A DNA stretch of 10,388 bases from Gammaproteobacteria bacterium (GCA_018667205.1 JABIVN010000587.1:1-10388), one strand, 5' to 3'. Positions 1 through 7,302 are shown, numbered from the stretch's first letter. Numbers and translations: made by a program. The notes: a model not told the origin generated them from the letters alone.

Positions 1-1793
1 AACTCTATATTCCATCAAATCCCTTTCAGTCAATGGCTGAAGGTTCAGTTCCGGCAATCGTCTTATTCTGCATTGCTTTGGGGCTCGCGTTAATCGGTAT
101 GGACAACAAAACAGAAATTATCGGCTTTATGGACGTGATATCCGCCGGTCTGGGCCGTGTAACCGATGGATTACTCAAAGTACTACCTTTCGGCATCTTC
201 GCAATGTCTGCCAGTGCTGCTGGAACATTAGGCGTTGATGAGTTTGCCAGCATGCAGGTTTACCTCATCAGCATGTTTGTTTTGTGCATGCTGTTGACCT
301 TTTGGGTCCTACCTTGGACTGTCGCCATGCTGACCCCTGTGCCGTACAAGGATGTCGTCCGTATTACGCGTGCTGCGCTTGTCACAGCCTTCGCTACCGG
401 CAATATTTTTATTATCCTTCCGGTTGTTATTGAAGAATGCAAACAGGTAATGGAAGAGCACGATGCAATAAACGACGAAGCCAGGAACATGATAGATATC
501 CTTGTACCGATAGCTTATTCGTTTCCCAATATCGGCAAGCTCACCGTCATGTTGTTCGTACTCTTCGCTGGTTGGTTCGCAGGAAAACCAATTAGTCCAG
601 AAGCGTTACCAGCTTTAGCTTTTAGCGGGTTGCTTGCCCTATTCGGCGATGTCTACGTCGCCATTCCGTTCATGCTTGATCTAGTCCGTTTACCCTCTGA
701 TCTATTTCAGTTCTTTGTGATGTCTGGTTTCCTGACAGGAAAATTTAGCTCGATGGTGGCGGTTATGAACTTATTCGCACTGACGCTGATTGCAATATCG
801 TTGTTTCTAGGAAAGTTACGCTACTCCCTGTTCCAACTGCTCAAGCTTACAGTCGGGTTGGCAGCTGTCGTCGTGACAACATTGATTATTACGAAAGTAG
901 GTTTGCACTACATTATCGATACGGACAAGCGAACCGATGAAATCATTGCAAACTTACGTGTCGCTGATTCTGTGCCCATATCGGTTTCAAGAGATTTCCC
1001 GTCGGGAAAAACAAGCAAACAAACAATAGCCTCCCTTAAAGAAATTAAGGAACGTGGTGTTCTTCGAGTTGGGTATCGTCCCAGTAATGTCCCCTTTTCC
1101 TATTACAACAACGCAGCCGATCTCGTGGGCTTTGACGTCGAAATTGCCACCAAACTTGCCGAAGATTTAAAGGTCGGTATTGAGTTTATTCCTTTTCGCA
1201 AAGACCACATTGCCTCGGATCTTGATCAAGGTTCTTTTGATATAGCCATGTCCGGTTTAGTCATGAATGCTGATTTGCTTCAGAAAGTTAATTTCTCATC
1301 AACGGTAGTAGAGCTAACAAGAAGCTTGGTAGTTGCAGACCATCGTGTTAAAGATTTTGATAGTCGAGAAAAAATTCTTGCTAGCAAAGAAACGGTTGTT
1401 GCGTACGTTGAGGACGACGCGCTTATCGCTAAAGCCCGGGATAACTTTCCCAAGGCGACCTTCGTTGCCATCGAGAACTACAATCTTTTCTTCAAACAAA
1501 AACCGGGAAGCTTTGACGCCTTATTTATCAGCGCTGAAGCCGGATCCGCCTGGACATTATTCTATCCTCATTACGGCGTCTCAGTGTACGATCGCCGTGC
1601 AAGATATCCCTCGGCTTATGCCATTGCGTGGGACAACACCGACTTACTTCGCTATGTCGACAACTGGGTAAAACTCAAAAAAATTGATGGCACGATCGAT
1701 ATCGCTTACAACCGTTGGATATTGGGTGTCGTCGACAAAAGCGCCGAAAAACGTTGGTCTATCGCGAAGGACGTTTTAGGTTGGCTTGACTAA
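1..1793 (+). CDS. DAACS-like membrane domain fused to periplasmic family-3 solute-binding domain (5' partial)
   Basis: The frame is open to the left edge (first full codon at base 3), so the gene is 5'-truncated by the window. The ATG at base 33 is internal: the codons before it read LYIPSNPFQS, which continues the sodium:dicarboxylate symporter (SDF/DAACS) pattern NPF..(A)EG.VPAIVLF. Numbering from that Met, residues 1-265 match the C-terminal two thirds of a DAACS carrier. An extra hydrophobic segment follows at about 269-291. Residues about 335-565 form a type-3 solute-binding domain (GVLRVGYRP near 342, GFDVEIA near 366, FDIAMSGL near 402, Trp-rich C-terminus). DAACS proteins end in the cytoplasm. 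The Lys/Arg-containing loop at 261-271 plus the extra helix would put the binding domain in the periplasm, tethered to its own carrier (inference). Canonical motifs are degraded: the serine-rich HP1 loop reads FATGNIFIILP and the NMDGT position reads FPNIGKLT. Substrate is unknown. Domain assignment is firm; transport activity is not. Confidence 0.85.
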   Translation, partial: LYIPSNPFQSMAEGSVPAIVLFCIALGLALIGMDNKTEIIGFMDVISAGLGRVTDGLLKVLPFGIFAMSASAAGTLGVDEFASMQVYLISMFVLCMLLTFWVLPWTVAMLTPVPYKDVVRITRAALVTAFATGNIFIILPVVIEECKQVMEEHDAINDEARNMIDILVPIAYSFPNIGKLTVMLFVLFAGWFAGKPISPEALPALAFSGLLALFGDVYVAIPFMLDLVRLPSDLFQFFVMSGFLTGKFSSMVAVMNLFALTLIAISLFLGKLRYSLFQLLKLTVGLAAVVVTTLIITKVGLHYIIDTDKRTDEIIANLRVADSVPISVSRDFPSGKTSKQTIASLKEIKERGVLRVGYRPSNVPFSYYNNAADLVGFDVEIATKLAEDLKVGIEFIPFRKDHIASDLDQGSFDIAMSGLVMNADLLQKVNFSSTVVELTRSLVVADHRVKDFDSREKILASKETVVAYVEDDALIAKARDNFPKATFVAIENYNLFFKQKPGSFDALFISAEAGSAWTLFYPHYGVSVYDRRARYPSAYAIAWDNTDLLRYVDNWVKLKKIDGTIDIAYNRWILGVVDKSAEKRWSIAKDVLGWLD

Positions 1794-1855
1794 ATTTAGC
1801 TTTTCAGACGAATACCCTCATTGTGGGTTGGCCGTGCGCATAAAAATAGCAGCAG

Positions 1856-1870
1856 GCCATAAGCTATGGC
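1856..1870 (-). terminator. weak stem-loop at the 3' end of the acyl-CoA synthetase gene
   Basis: GCCATA and TATGGC form a 6-bp perfect stem around a 3-base loop, touching the stop codon at 1870-1872. On the minus strand an ATTTTTA stretch follows about 7-8 bases after the stem, which is further than a classical intrinsic terminator allows. The 76-bp gap also lies between convergent genes and contains an even weaker ACCC/GGGT pair near 1813-1829. I see no convincing terminator for the plus-strand transporter gene. Treat this as a possible signal only. Confidence 0.25.
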
Positions 1871-3408
1871 TAACTGCCAGACACCCTTCGGTCATGGCCC
1901 TTCCAATAGGGCTCACGCAGGGTTTTCCGCATGATTTTTCCCACAGGGCTTTTGGGTAAGGGTTCAGTGGTAAACTTAACGATGCCCGGTTTCTTGTACG
2001 ACCCGAGCTTTTCGGCGCAAAGTTCAATGACACCCTGCTCAGTGAGCGAATGCTCACCGGCTACAACGCATACCGCCGCCGGGGATTCGCCCCATTTTTC
2101 ATGGGGTACACCAAACACCGCAACTTCAATGACGTCGGGATGATCAGCAATAATATTTTCTAGCTCCATGGGCCAGATGTTATAGCCACCCGAGATGATC
2201 ATGTCGTCAGCTCGATCAACAACATAAAGATAGCCGTTCTGGTCCATACGCCCCATGTCGCCGGTCTTCACCCAGCCGTCAATGATCCGTTCTGCGGTCG
2301 CTTGTTCGTTTTCCCAAAAACCCACCATCTGGCCGTCAGATTTCGCAACGATCTCTCCCACCTCGCCCCTTGCGACCTCGTTGTTGTCATCATCCCAGAT
2401 CTGTATCTGAGCAAACGGCAGAGGCATTCCACAGGCTCTGAGAGGCTGCGACCCAGGCACATCAGCAAACCATTGAGACGGGCCCATCATCGCCACAGGC
2501 AGCACTTCTGTCTGACCGTAACCCTGATAAAGTACGTCACCAAAAACCTCCCTGGCGGCAAGCGTGGTTGCATCAGCAATGGGCGCCGCAGCAATCAGCA
2601 AACACTTTAACTTTGGAAAGTCACGACCGCGAGCAGTGTTGTCTCGTACGATGGCATTGGCCATCGTCGGCACCATAAACATAAACCCAATGCCTTCCGA
2701 CTCCATGATGTCCAACGTCTCCTGGGCATCAAAGTGGTCCATCATGACATTGCAACCACCGGCCAACAGTGTCGGCAAATATTGGTATCCGGACCCATGG
2801 GAGATCGGCCCAAGGTGCAGGCACTTGTCTCCCGGTTCTACCGCCGGAAAGGTATAGAACCAGTCACGGCCGGCATGCAGCCAGGCCCGATGCGTATACG
2901 CAACGCCCTTTGACAGCCCGGTGGTGCCACCTGTGTGGCGGATGATGAAGTTGTCATCGGGATGGACAGAAATCGCGGGCAATTCCTCAGGCTGCCCAGA
3001 CAACCAATCCTCGTAAGAATCGTCTCGAACGATGATTCTTACCAACGACTCGATCTGTTGGTCAAGGCCTTTAACCTCGTGCAAGTAATTCTGACTCACC
3101 ATTAACGCTTTGCAGCCAGTATGAGACAGCATATGTTTGTGCGCTTCCAGACCATTTCTAGGGTACAGAGGCACCCTGACAAGGTTCGCGATCGCCATAC
3201 CGTGGAAAAAGTCCGCCGCTTCAATCGAGTTATCCTCAAGCACACCGACTCGATCGCCCGGTTGCAAACCCATGGACAACAAGGCGTTAGCGAGCCGAAT
3301 CCCACGTTGCCAGGCTTCACTGAAGGTTAAACGTCGCTCACCATGGCACACACATTCTCTGTCACCGTGATTCATTACCGCCTGATGCATCAGCGTTCGA
3401 ACATCCAT
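1870..3408 (-). CDS. Class I AMP-forming acyl-CoA synthetase / ligase (ANL superfamily)
   Basis: It activates a carboxylic acid, probably a fatty or related acid, through an acyl-AMP to the CoA thioester in the cytoplasm. The frame opens at a GTG (3420), but I start at the ATG at 3408. A GGAG Shine-Dalgarno lies 6 bases before that ATG and overlaps the GTG codon, so the product is 512 residues, typical of the family. Diagnostic ANL motifs appear in order: phosphate loop HTGGTTGLSKG (about residue 158), YGQTE (about 297), KTGDMGR (about 380), the hinge region DRADDMIISGGYNIWPMELE (about 392-411), and the C-terminal catalytic lysine in PVGKIMRK (about 490). The second phosphate-loop residue is Gly where many members have Ser. 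Pathway cannot be fixed from sequence; long- or medium-chain fatty acyl, or an aromatic or branched acid, all remain possible. It is transcribed divergently from the cupin gene and convergently with the transporter fusion. Confidence 0.93.
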   Translation of the reverse strand: MDVRTLMHQAVMNHGDRECVCHGERRLTFSEAWQRGIRLANALLSMGLQPGDRVGVLEDNSIEAADFFHGMAIANLVRVPLYPRNGLEAHKHMLSHTGCKALMVSQNYLHEVKGLDQQIESLVRIIVRDDSYEDWLSGQPEELPAISVHPDDNFIIRHTGGTTGLSKGVAYTHRAWLHAGRDWFYTFPAVEPGDKCLHLGPISHGSGYQYLPTLLAGGCNVMMDHFDAQETLDIMESEGIGFMFMVPTMANAIVRDNTARGRDFPKLKCLLIAAAPIADATTLAAREVFGDVLYQGYGQTEVLPVAMMGPSQWFADVPGSQPLRACGMPLPFAQIQIWDDDNNEVARGEVGEIVAKSDGQMVGFWENEQATAERIIDGWVKTGDMGRMDQNGYLYVVDRADDMIISGGYNIWPMELENIIADHPDVIEVAVFGVPHEKWGESPAAVCVVAGEHSLTEQGVIELCAEKLGSYKKPGIVKFTTEPLPKSPVGKIMRKTLREPYWKGHDRRVSGS

Positions 3409-3437
3409 TGCGCTCTCCACTTAAATAGGTAGAAATA

Positions 3438-3465
3438 ACCATAGCCGAGGCGCGGCTTTAGTCAA
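3438..3465 (-). promoter_or_regulatory. predicted sigma-70 promoter of the acyl-CoA synthetase
   Basis: On the minus strand TTGACT (3465-3460) is followed after 16 bases by TATGGT (3443-3438). The expected transcription start near 3431 gives a leader of about 23 bases before the preferred ATG at 3408, leaving room for the GGAG ribosome-binding site. The -35 is close to consensus and the -10 is fair. This is inferred from sequence pattern only. Confidence 0.45.
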
Positions 3466-3496
3466 GCTAATCGACCTTGGTTTTAGTCGCTAGCAC

Positions 3497-3525
3497 TTGC
3501 CTCAGGACCTGTCCTCCGCTATAAA
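3497..3525 (+). promoter_or_regulatory. predicted sigma-70 promoter of the cupin gene with an embedded palindrome
   Basis: TTGCCT (3497-3502) and TATAAA (3520-3525) are separated by exactly 17 bases, giving an expected start near 3532 and a leader of about 24 bases. Inside the spacer sits the palindrome AGGAC-CT-GTCCT (3504-3515). That is where a repressor or a MerR-type activator could bind. The regulator is not in the window. Confidence 0.45.
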
Positions 3526-3555
3526 CATTGGACAGATCTGATTTTCAGGAAAAAA

Positions 3556-4014
3556 ATGACTCAAAAAACTGACGAAGCAATTGCCGATGAACTCAACCGC
3601 AAAGGTCATATGGCCTTTACCTGGGACGACCTGGATAAACTTGAGCTTCCCAGCGGCATCATTACCAGTATGTACAAGGTAGGCGACCCCCGGGACGAAA
3701 CTTCGCCCACAGTCTTCAAAGTCTTCTATCCGCCAGAATGTTATGTGGAAGCACATACACACGACTGCGACTACACTGAAATTATTATTGAAGGGTCCCA
3801 GAGAGTCGGGGCTACCTGGCACAAAGCTGGGGACATACGGATCGGCATGGCTAACCGGGGTTACGGCCCACTTGTCGCCGGTCCCGAGGGGACAACTGTA
3901 TTGTTCATGTTCAAGGACGGTCGCTGGCCCGCTATAACACTTGGAAACAATGACGGGGCCACACTAGGCAGCAATGTTATTTCGGACCATTTTGAGAAAA
4001 TAAATTCAGCTTGA
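3556..4014 (+). CDS. small single-domain cupin protein
   Basis: This 152-residue protein is small and probably cytoplasmic (no signal peptide or membrane segment). It has a single cupin barrel. Cupin motif 1 is visible as H67-T-H69, then E75, then G80, giving a likely metal-binding triad. Motif 2 is degenerate: after G92 the stretch RGYGPLVAGPEG (101-112) aligns with the PxG..H part, but the usual second-motif histidine is not evident. The protein may bind metal with three ligands or recruit another residue such as H89. The start is clear: AGGA at 3547-3550 lies 5 bases before the ATG. The gene diverges from the acyl-CoA synthetase and ends 4 bases from the convergent MFS stop. Function unknown; oxygenase, isomerase and ligand-sensing roles all occur in cupins of this size. 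Confidence 0.8.
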   Translation: MTQKTDEAIADELNRKGHMAFTWDDLDKLELPSGIITSMYKVGDPRDETSPTVFKVFYPPECYVEAHTHDCDYTEIIIEGSQRVGATWHKAGDIRIGMANRGYGPLVAGPEGTTVLFMFKDGRWPAITLGNNDGATLGSNVISDHFEKINSA

Positions 4015-4018
4015 TCTG

Positions 4019-5332
4019 CTACATATCCTCAAGCTCGATGTATGCCTGTCGTCCCTGATTCAGCAGATACACGGCAATAGGTCCAACAAACACGGCGACA
4101 AGCGCCAGTGACTTGGCGACCGCCATGGTGTCCTGAAAAATATAATCTGTTGATGCGGCAACCAGTGTTGGGCCCAGCGCCAGCCCAAGCACATTGGTCG
4201 TGACAACGTACATACCATTGACCACACCCCGCATATTGTTTGGCGTTACCTCCTGCATAACGGTTGTAATCAACGCCAGGGGCAATGTGACAAAGAAACT
4301 GGCACAGCCAATACTCACCAACGCCATTTCACCACTTGACTGGAATGGCAGTGTCGCCAGGGCAAACGTCGCCATACCCGCACCCAATACAGCAACCCGC
4401 AACGGCGCATCCAGCACACCACGGCCAAGAAGATAACGGGATAAGACTGGGCCACTAAGCACCCCCGCAGAGCCGGCAACCAACGCCAACGTGCCGTAAA
4501 TTCGGCCAGCATCTGCCAAGTCCCAACCATAGACCCGCAACAAAATAGTCGGGGTCCAGCCCTGAAGGCCGTACAACATCACCACAATAAAGGGTACGCC
4601 CAGGTGCAGAGCGCCGTAAACTCTTTTACGCTGCCACATGTAAAGAAGCACCGCGCGCCAGCCGGGCACGTCCGTTAAGACACCCTGCCTGCCTTTGCGT
4701 TTCGGTTCCCGCACAGTGGCCAGCAATCCTGCAATCAAGACCCCGGGTAACCCCACGGCAATAAAAGTTGCCTGCCATGGTGCGACCACACCCACGATTG
4801 GCAGCGAAACCACCTCGACCTCTCTGCTCCAATCCAGAACCTCAGCTCCCGCAATCATAGCAAGGCCCGCGCCAAGATAAGGCCCCATCAGGTAAACGCT
4901 AATCGGCAACGCGAGCTTTGTGGGTCGAAAATAATCTGCCAATACTGACCAGGCGGCCGGGCTAAGCGCGGCCTCCCCCGCACCAACCCCAAATCTTGCA
5001 AACAGCAACTGGGAGTAGGTTCTTGAGAGCCCGCAGGCAATTGTCGTTGCACTCCACACCAATACGCCGCCGATCATAATGCCAACACGATTGTATTTGT
5101 CGACCATTCGCCCCAGGGGCACACTCATCAGAATGTAGGTAACGGCAAAGGCGAGCCCCTGCAGAAAACTGATCTGGGTATCGGATATCTGCAAATCAAG
5201 TCGAATAGGCTCAACCAGAAGGTTCAATACCTGCCGGTCAACAAATGAGAAAGTGAACGCAATAAGTAGAACCAGCGTTACAAGCCATCCCTCGATGGCA
5301 CTCGGCCAAGTCTCTTCTTCGGGTTCAGTCAC
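4019..5332 (-). CDS. MFS transporter, spinster-like family
   Basis: 437 residues with about twelve hydrophobic segments, starting near residue 16 and spread through the whole length, as expected for a major facilitator in the cytoplasmic membrane. Family marks are FVDRQVLNLL in the first helix, the loop 2-3 signature near GRMVDKYNR, and FARFGVGAGEAALSPAAWSV in helices 4-5. The last is typical of spinster-like bacterial MFS proteins found beside catabolic genes. The start is GTG at 5332, overlapping the stop of the upstream NTF2-fold gene in the tetranucleotide GTGA. No strong Shine-Dalgarno is visible, so translation is probably coupled. The next Met is far downstream inside a helix, which supports the GTG. 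The substrate is unknown; an organic acid, lipid-like or aromatic compound is a guess from neighbours. Its 3' end is 4 bases from the convergent cupin stop. Confidence 0.9.
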   Translation of the reverse strand: MTEPEEETWPSAIEGWLVTLVLLIAFTFSFVDRQVLNLLVEPIRLDLQISDTQISFLQGLAFAVTYILMSVPLGRMVDKYNRVGIMIGGVLVWSATTIACGLSRTYSQLLFARFGVGAGEAALSPAAWSVLADYFRPTKLALPISVYLMGPYLGAGLAMIAGAEVLDWSREVEVVSLPIVGVVAPWQATFIAVGLPGVLIAGLLATVREPKRKGRQGVLTDVPGWRAVLLYMWQRKRVYGALHLGVPFIVVMLYGLQGWTPTILLRVYGWDLADAGRIYGTLALVAGSAGVLSGPVLSRYLLGRGVLDAPLRVAVLGAGMATFALATLPFQSSGEMALVSIGCASFFVTLPLALITTVMQEVTPNNMRGVVNGMYVVTTNVLGLALGPTLVAASTDYIFQDTMAVAKSLALVAVFVGPIAVYLLNQGRQAYIELEDM

Positions 5333-5859
5333 GTTGCGTCGCCCATTTGGCGATGTTCAACACTGGTGTACTCGAGCGTCATGTCATAGATCTGCCAGCC
5401 TTTACCAGGATTGAACCTAACCTTGTCATAATAGGTACCCAGAACGATTCGCGCGCTCCGATCAGGCCAGGCGTGCCAGGCCTGCAGGTAACTGGACATT
5501 TCAGCCCGGCCACTTAGTACCTCACCATCCTTAAACTGCACGTCCGTGAATTCCACAACCTGAGTGCCTATCAGGTGCTGTGTGCTTTCATAATCCTTCA
5601 GCGCATTTGTAACCACGCCCGCCCAACTGTCTGGACCAGAACCCTCTAACGCCTTGGGCCCACCCGTTACTCTCACTAAGACATCCGGGGTGAATATTCG
5701 ACGGAATGTGGCGGCGCCAAATTCGGTGGCTTGCTGATCCCCAACCTTACCGAGCGCATCAGTGGCCTTACCATAGAGCCTGCGGAGATACTCAACCTCC
5801 TCCCGCGCCAGTGACAACAAGTAACGCTCTTCTAAATTGTGATTAAAACTCAAAGACAT
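5329..5859 (-). CDS. SnoaL-like / NTF2-fold protein
   Basis: An NTF2-like cone-shaped-barrel protein. An N-terminal helical stretch with LSLAREEVEYLRRLYGKATD is followed by a FTPDV-type strand. The C-terminal sheet ends in GTYYDKVRF and GKGWQIYDMTLEYT, a classic SnoaL-like ending. I start at ATG 5859 (176 residues). A GTG three codons upstream (5868) is nearly contiguous with the AGAGGG Shine-Dalgarno, whereas the ATG sits 8 bases from it. Members include polyketide cyclases, dehydratases, ring-hydroxylating dioxygenase small subunits and non-catalytic binders. The Tyr/Asp pair in YYDK could be part of a catalytic pocket, but no reaction can be assigned. It overlaps the MFS gene by 4 bases, so the two probably act on or move the same compound (inference). 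Confidence 0.82.
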   Translation of the reverse strand: MSLSFNHNLEERYLLSLAREEVEYLRRLYGKATDALGKVGDQQATEFGAATFRRIFTPDVLVRVTGGPKALEGSGPDSWAGVVTNALKDYESTQHLIGTQVVEFTDVQFKDGEVLSGRAEMSSYLQAWHAWPDRSARIVLGTYYDKVRFNPGKGWQIYDMTLEYTSVEHRQMGDAT

Positions 5860-5882
5860 TCGATTCACCCTCTCCGCATATC

Positions 5883-5910
5883 ATCTTAGATTCACGGTTA
5901 CTGTCTTCAA
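5883..5910 (-). promoter_or_regulatory. possible sigma-70 promoter for the NTF2-fold/MFS pair
   Basis: On the minus strand TTGAAG (5910-5905) and TAAGAT (5888-5883) are separated by 16 bases. An overlapping TTGACC (5916-5911) is closer to -35 consensus but spaced too far. Just upstream the minus strand carries two direct copies of TTTCGGGG (near 5949 and 5923), which could be regulator sites. No clear terminator for thymidine kinase is seen in this 137-bp gap, so some read-through from tdk is possible. Confidence 0.3.
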
Positions 5911-6005
5911 GGTCAACCCCGAAAAACGTTTAAGGCCTTTGCATCCCCGAAACGAAACACCTATCTTCTGACTCACAATAAGTCCCCTACCGGCAACTTT
6001 CGCTA

Positions 6006-6593
6006 TTATCGGTCATTAGTTTCAAATGCTTCATAAAAGTGCTTACGGCACATTGAGACGTATCTGTCATCGCCCCCTATTTCAATGCTTTCCCCCGCAG
6101 TAATAATGTTCCCGTCAGGGTCCTGACGAATCACCATGGTTGCCTTACTACCGCAATAACAAATTGCCTTAATCTCTTTCAGGTTGTCAGCAATCGCCAA
6201 AAGGTACTTACTTCCCTCAAAGGGTTCCCCCAGGAAATCAGTTCGTAATCCATAAGCAAGTACCGGGATGTCCAAATGATCGCTAATCCGAGCGAGTTGC
6301 AAGACCTGCCGTTTAGAGAGGAACTGAGCCTCATCAATCAGCACACAATGAAGTGGTTTTTCAGTCATTAACGCACTTACTCTGGCAAACAAATCATCAT
6401 CAACGGCTATCGAAACTGCTTCGGCCTGCAAGCCGATCCGGGACGTGACCAAACTAGGGCCGTACCGATCGTCAATCGATGGCGCCAACACGACCGTATT
6501 CATACCACGCTCTCGATAGTTGTAGCTGGCTTGTAACAAAGCAGTGGATTTCCCTGCATTCATTGAAGAATAGTAAAAGTAAAGTTTGGCCAT
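6006..6593 (-). CDS. tdk: thymidine kinase, type II (TK1-like)
   Basis: Phosphorylates thymidine (and deoxyuridine) with ATP in the pyrimidine salvage pathway; cytoplasmic, family usually tetrameric. 195 residues against about 205 in E. coli, with near-identical architecture. The N-terminus LYFYYSSMNAGKSTALLQ contains the Walker A loop (MNAGKST, 11-17). Walker B with the catalytic glutamate is LIDEAQFL (E88). The structural zinc site is complete: C145 and C147 in CYCGSK, then C182 and H185 in MCRKH. The lasso loop with GGDDRYVSM precedes the last two ligands. No obvious Shine-Dalgarno stands before the ATG. The gene diverges from the glutathione S-transferase with only 42 bases between start codons. 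Identification is secure. Confidence 0.97.
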   Translation of the reverse strand: MAKLYFYYSSMNAGKSTALLQASYNYRERGMNTVVLAPSIDDRYGPSLVTSRIGLQAEAVSIAVDDDLFARVSALMTEKPLHCVLIDEAQFLSKRQVLQLARISDHLDIPVLAYGLRTDFLGEPFEGSKYLLAIADNLKEIKAICYCGSKATMVIRQDPDGNIITAGESIEIGGDDRYVSMCRKHFYEAFETNDR

Positions 6594-6600
6594 AGCGCGG

Positions 6601-6606
6601 TATAAT
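6601..6606 (+). promoter_or_regulatory. consensus -10 box for the GST gene
   Basis: A perfect TATAAT lies 29 bases before the GST start codon, in the 42-bp divergent gap with tdk. No good -35 is found at the right spacing, because that region is already tdk coding sequence. A GC-rich flank (GCGG before, GCCGG after) is also seen around the similar box at 7400. An activator may be needed. Confidence 0.4.
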
Positions 6607-6635
6607 GCCGGAAAGTATTCAATGGATTTGATTTT

Positions 6636-7241
6636 ATGACGACGACAATTTATGGCGTATCCGGCTCAAGGGCGATCCGTTCACTTTGGGCCATCGAAGA
6701 AGTCGGGCTTGAGTATACACACGTTGCGACTCATTTTTTTAACGACTCCAAAACTGACGACTACCTGTCCGTGAATCCCAATGGGCGGATTCCTGCCCTG
6801 GTGGATGGGGACATTACCCTTTTCGAGTCCATGGCGATTAACCTTTACCTAACGAAGAAGTATGCACCGGCGCTCTACCCGGTGTCTGAAGGCGAACAGG
6901 CTAAAGCGATTCAATGGAGCGTCTGGGCGATCAGTGAAATCGAGCCACAGCAGATGCAGATCGTGATTCAAAAGTTTTTCAACCGAGATAACATGGACCA
7001 GGCCATCATAGATACCTCGACCGAGAACCTGAAGCGTCCGCTGGACGTTCTAAACCAGCATCTAGCTGACCGAAAGTATCTGCTCGGTGATGATTTTACT
7101 GTTGCCGACCTGAACGTTTCTGGTGTGATGCTGCTAATGCAGATGATGGAATTTGATCTATCAGCCTACCCGAACATTCAAAATTGGACGGAACAATGTT
7201 ATCGCCGGGATGCATTAAAACGAGCCCAGAGCCTTGCCTAG
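6636..7241 (+). CDS. glutathione S-transferase family protein
   Basis: A soluble two-domain GST of 201 residues. The thioredoxin-like N-domain (about 1-75) begins with TTTIYGVSGSRAIRS, where S9 or S11 is the likely glutathione-activating residue. It has the cis-proline in GRIPALVD (P53) and the gamma-glutamyl-binding Glu-Ser pair E64-S65 in FESMAI. The all-helical C-domain (about 88-201) carries the N-capping box in FTVADLNV (about residues 147-154). Bacterial GSTs of this type detoxify electrophiles or act as small-molecule isomerases or dehalogenases; the substrate is not readable here. Upstream ATG at 6622 runs straight into a stop, so 6636 is the start; only a weak TGGA precedes it. A terminator follows the gene. 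Confidence 0.9.
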   Translation: MTTTIYGVSGSRAIRSLWAIEEVGLEYTHVATHFFNDSKTDDYLSVNPNGRIPALVDGDITLFESMAINLYLTKKYAPALYPVSEGEQAKAIQWSVWAISEIEPQQMQIVIQKFFNRDNMDQAIIDTSTENLKRPLDVLNQHLADRKYLLGDDFTVADLNVSGVMLLMQMMEFDLSAYPNIQNWTEQCYRRDALKRAQSLA

Positions 7242-7249
7242 CCATTAAC

Positions 7250-7297
7250 CTCTGCGGGCCTTGTCATGGCAACTGCGCCGCAGAGTTTAGCTTTCTT
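7250..7297 (+). terminator. probable Rho-independent terminator after the GST gene
   Basis: CTCTGCGG (7250-7257) pairs perfectly with CCGCAGAG (7278-7285). An inner GCC/GGC pair (7258-7260 with 7268-7270) extends the stem past a 7-base bulge. The T-rich run TTTAGCTTTCTT (7286-7297) follows directly. It starts 8 bases after the GST stop codon, so termination of GST transcription is the natural reading. Confidence 0.55.
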
Positions 7298-7302
7298 GCG
7301 AG

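Noticed and set aside
33..35. ATG at base 33 as the true start of the transporter gene
   Set aside because: The frame stays open to the left edge and the preceding codons read NPFQS, continuing the symporter family pattern. A start here would remove the first helices of the fold.
1333..1671. 112-codon plus-strand frame inside the solute-binding domain
   Set aside because: It is in an alternative frame of a well-supported domain and is rich in Thr, Pro and Ser without recognisable motifs.
3409..3420. GTG at 3420 as the acyl-CoA synthetase start
   Set aside because: The GGAG ribosome-binding site overlaps this codon and is correctly spaced for the ATG at 3408; the extra four residues (ESA-type) match no family pattern.
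5911..5954. Terminator after thymidine kinase
   Set aside because: The gap contains AAGGCCTT and two TTTCGGGG direct copies, but no stable stem followed by a T run on the minus strand.
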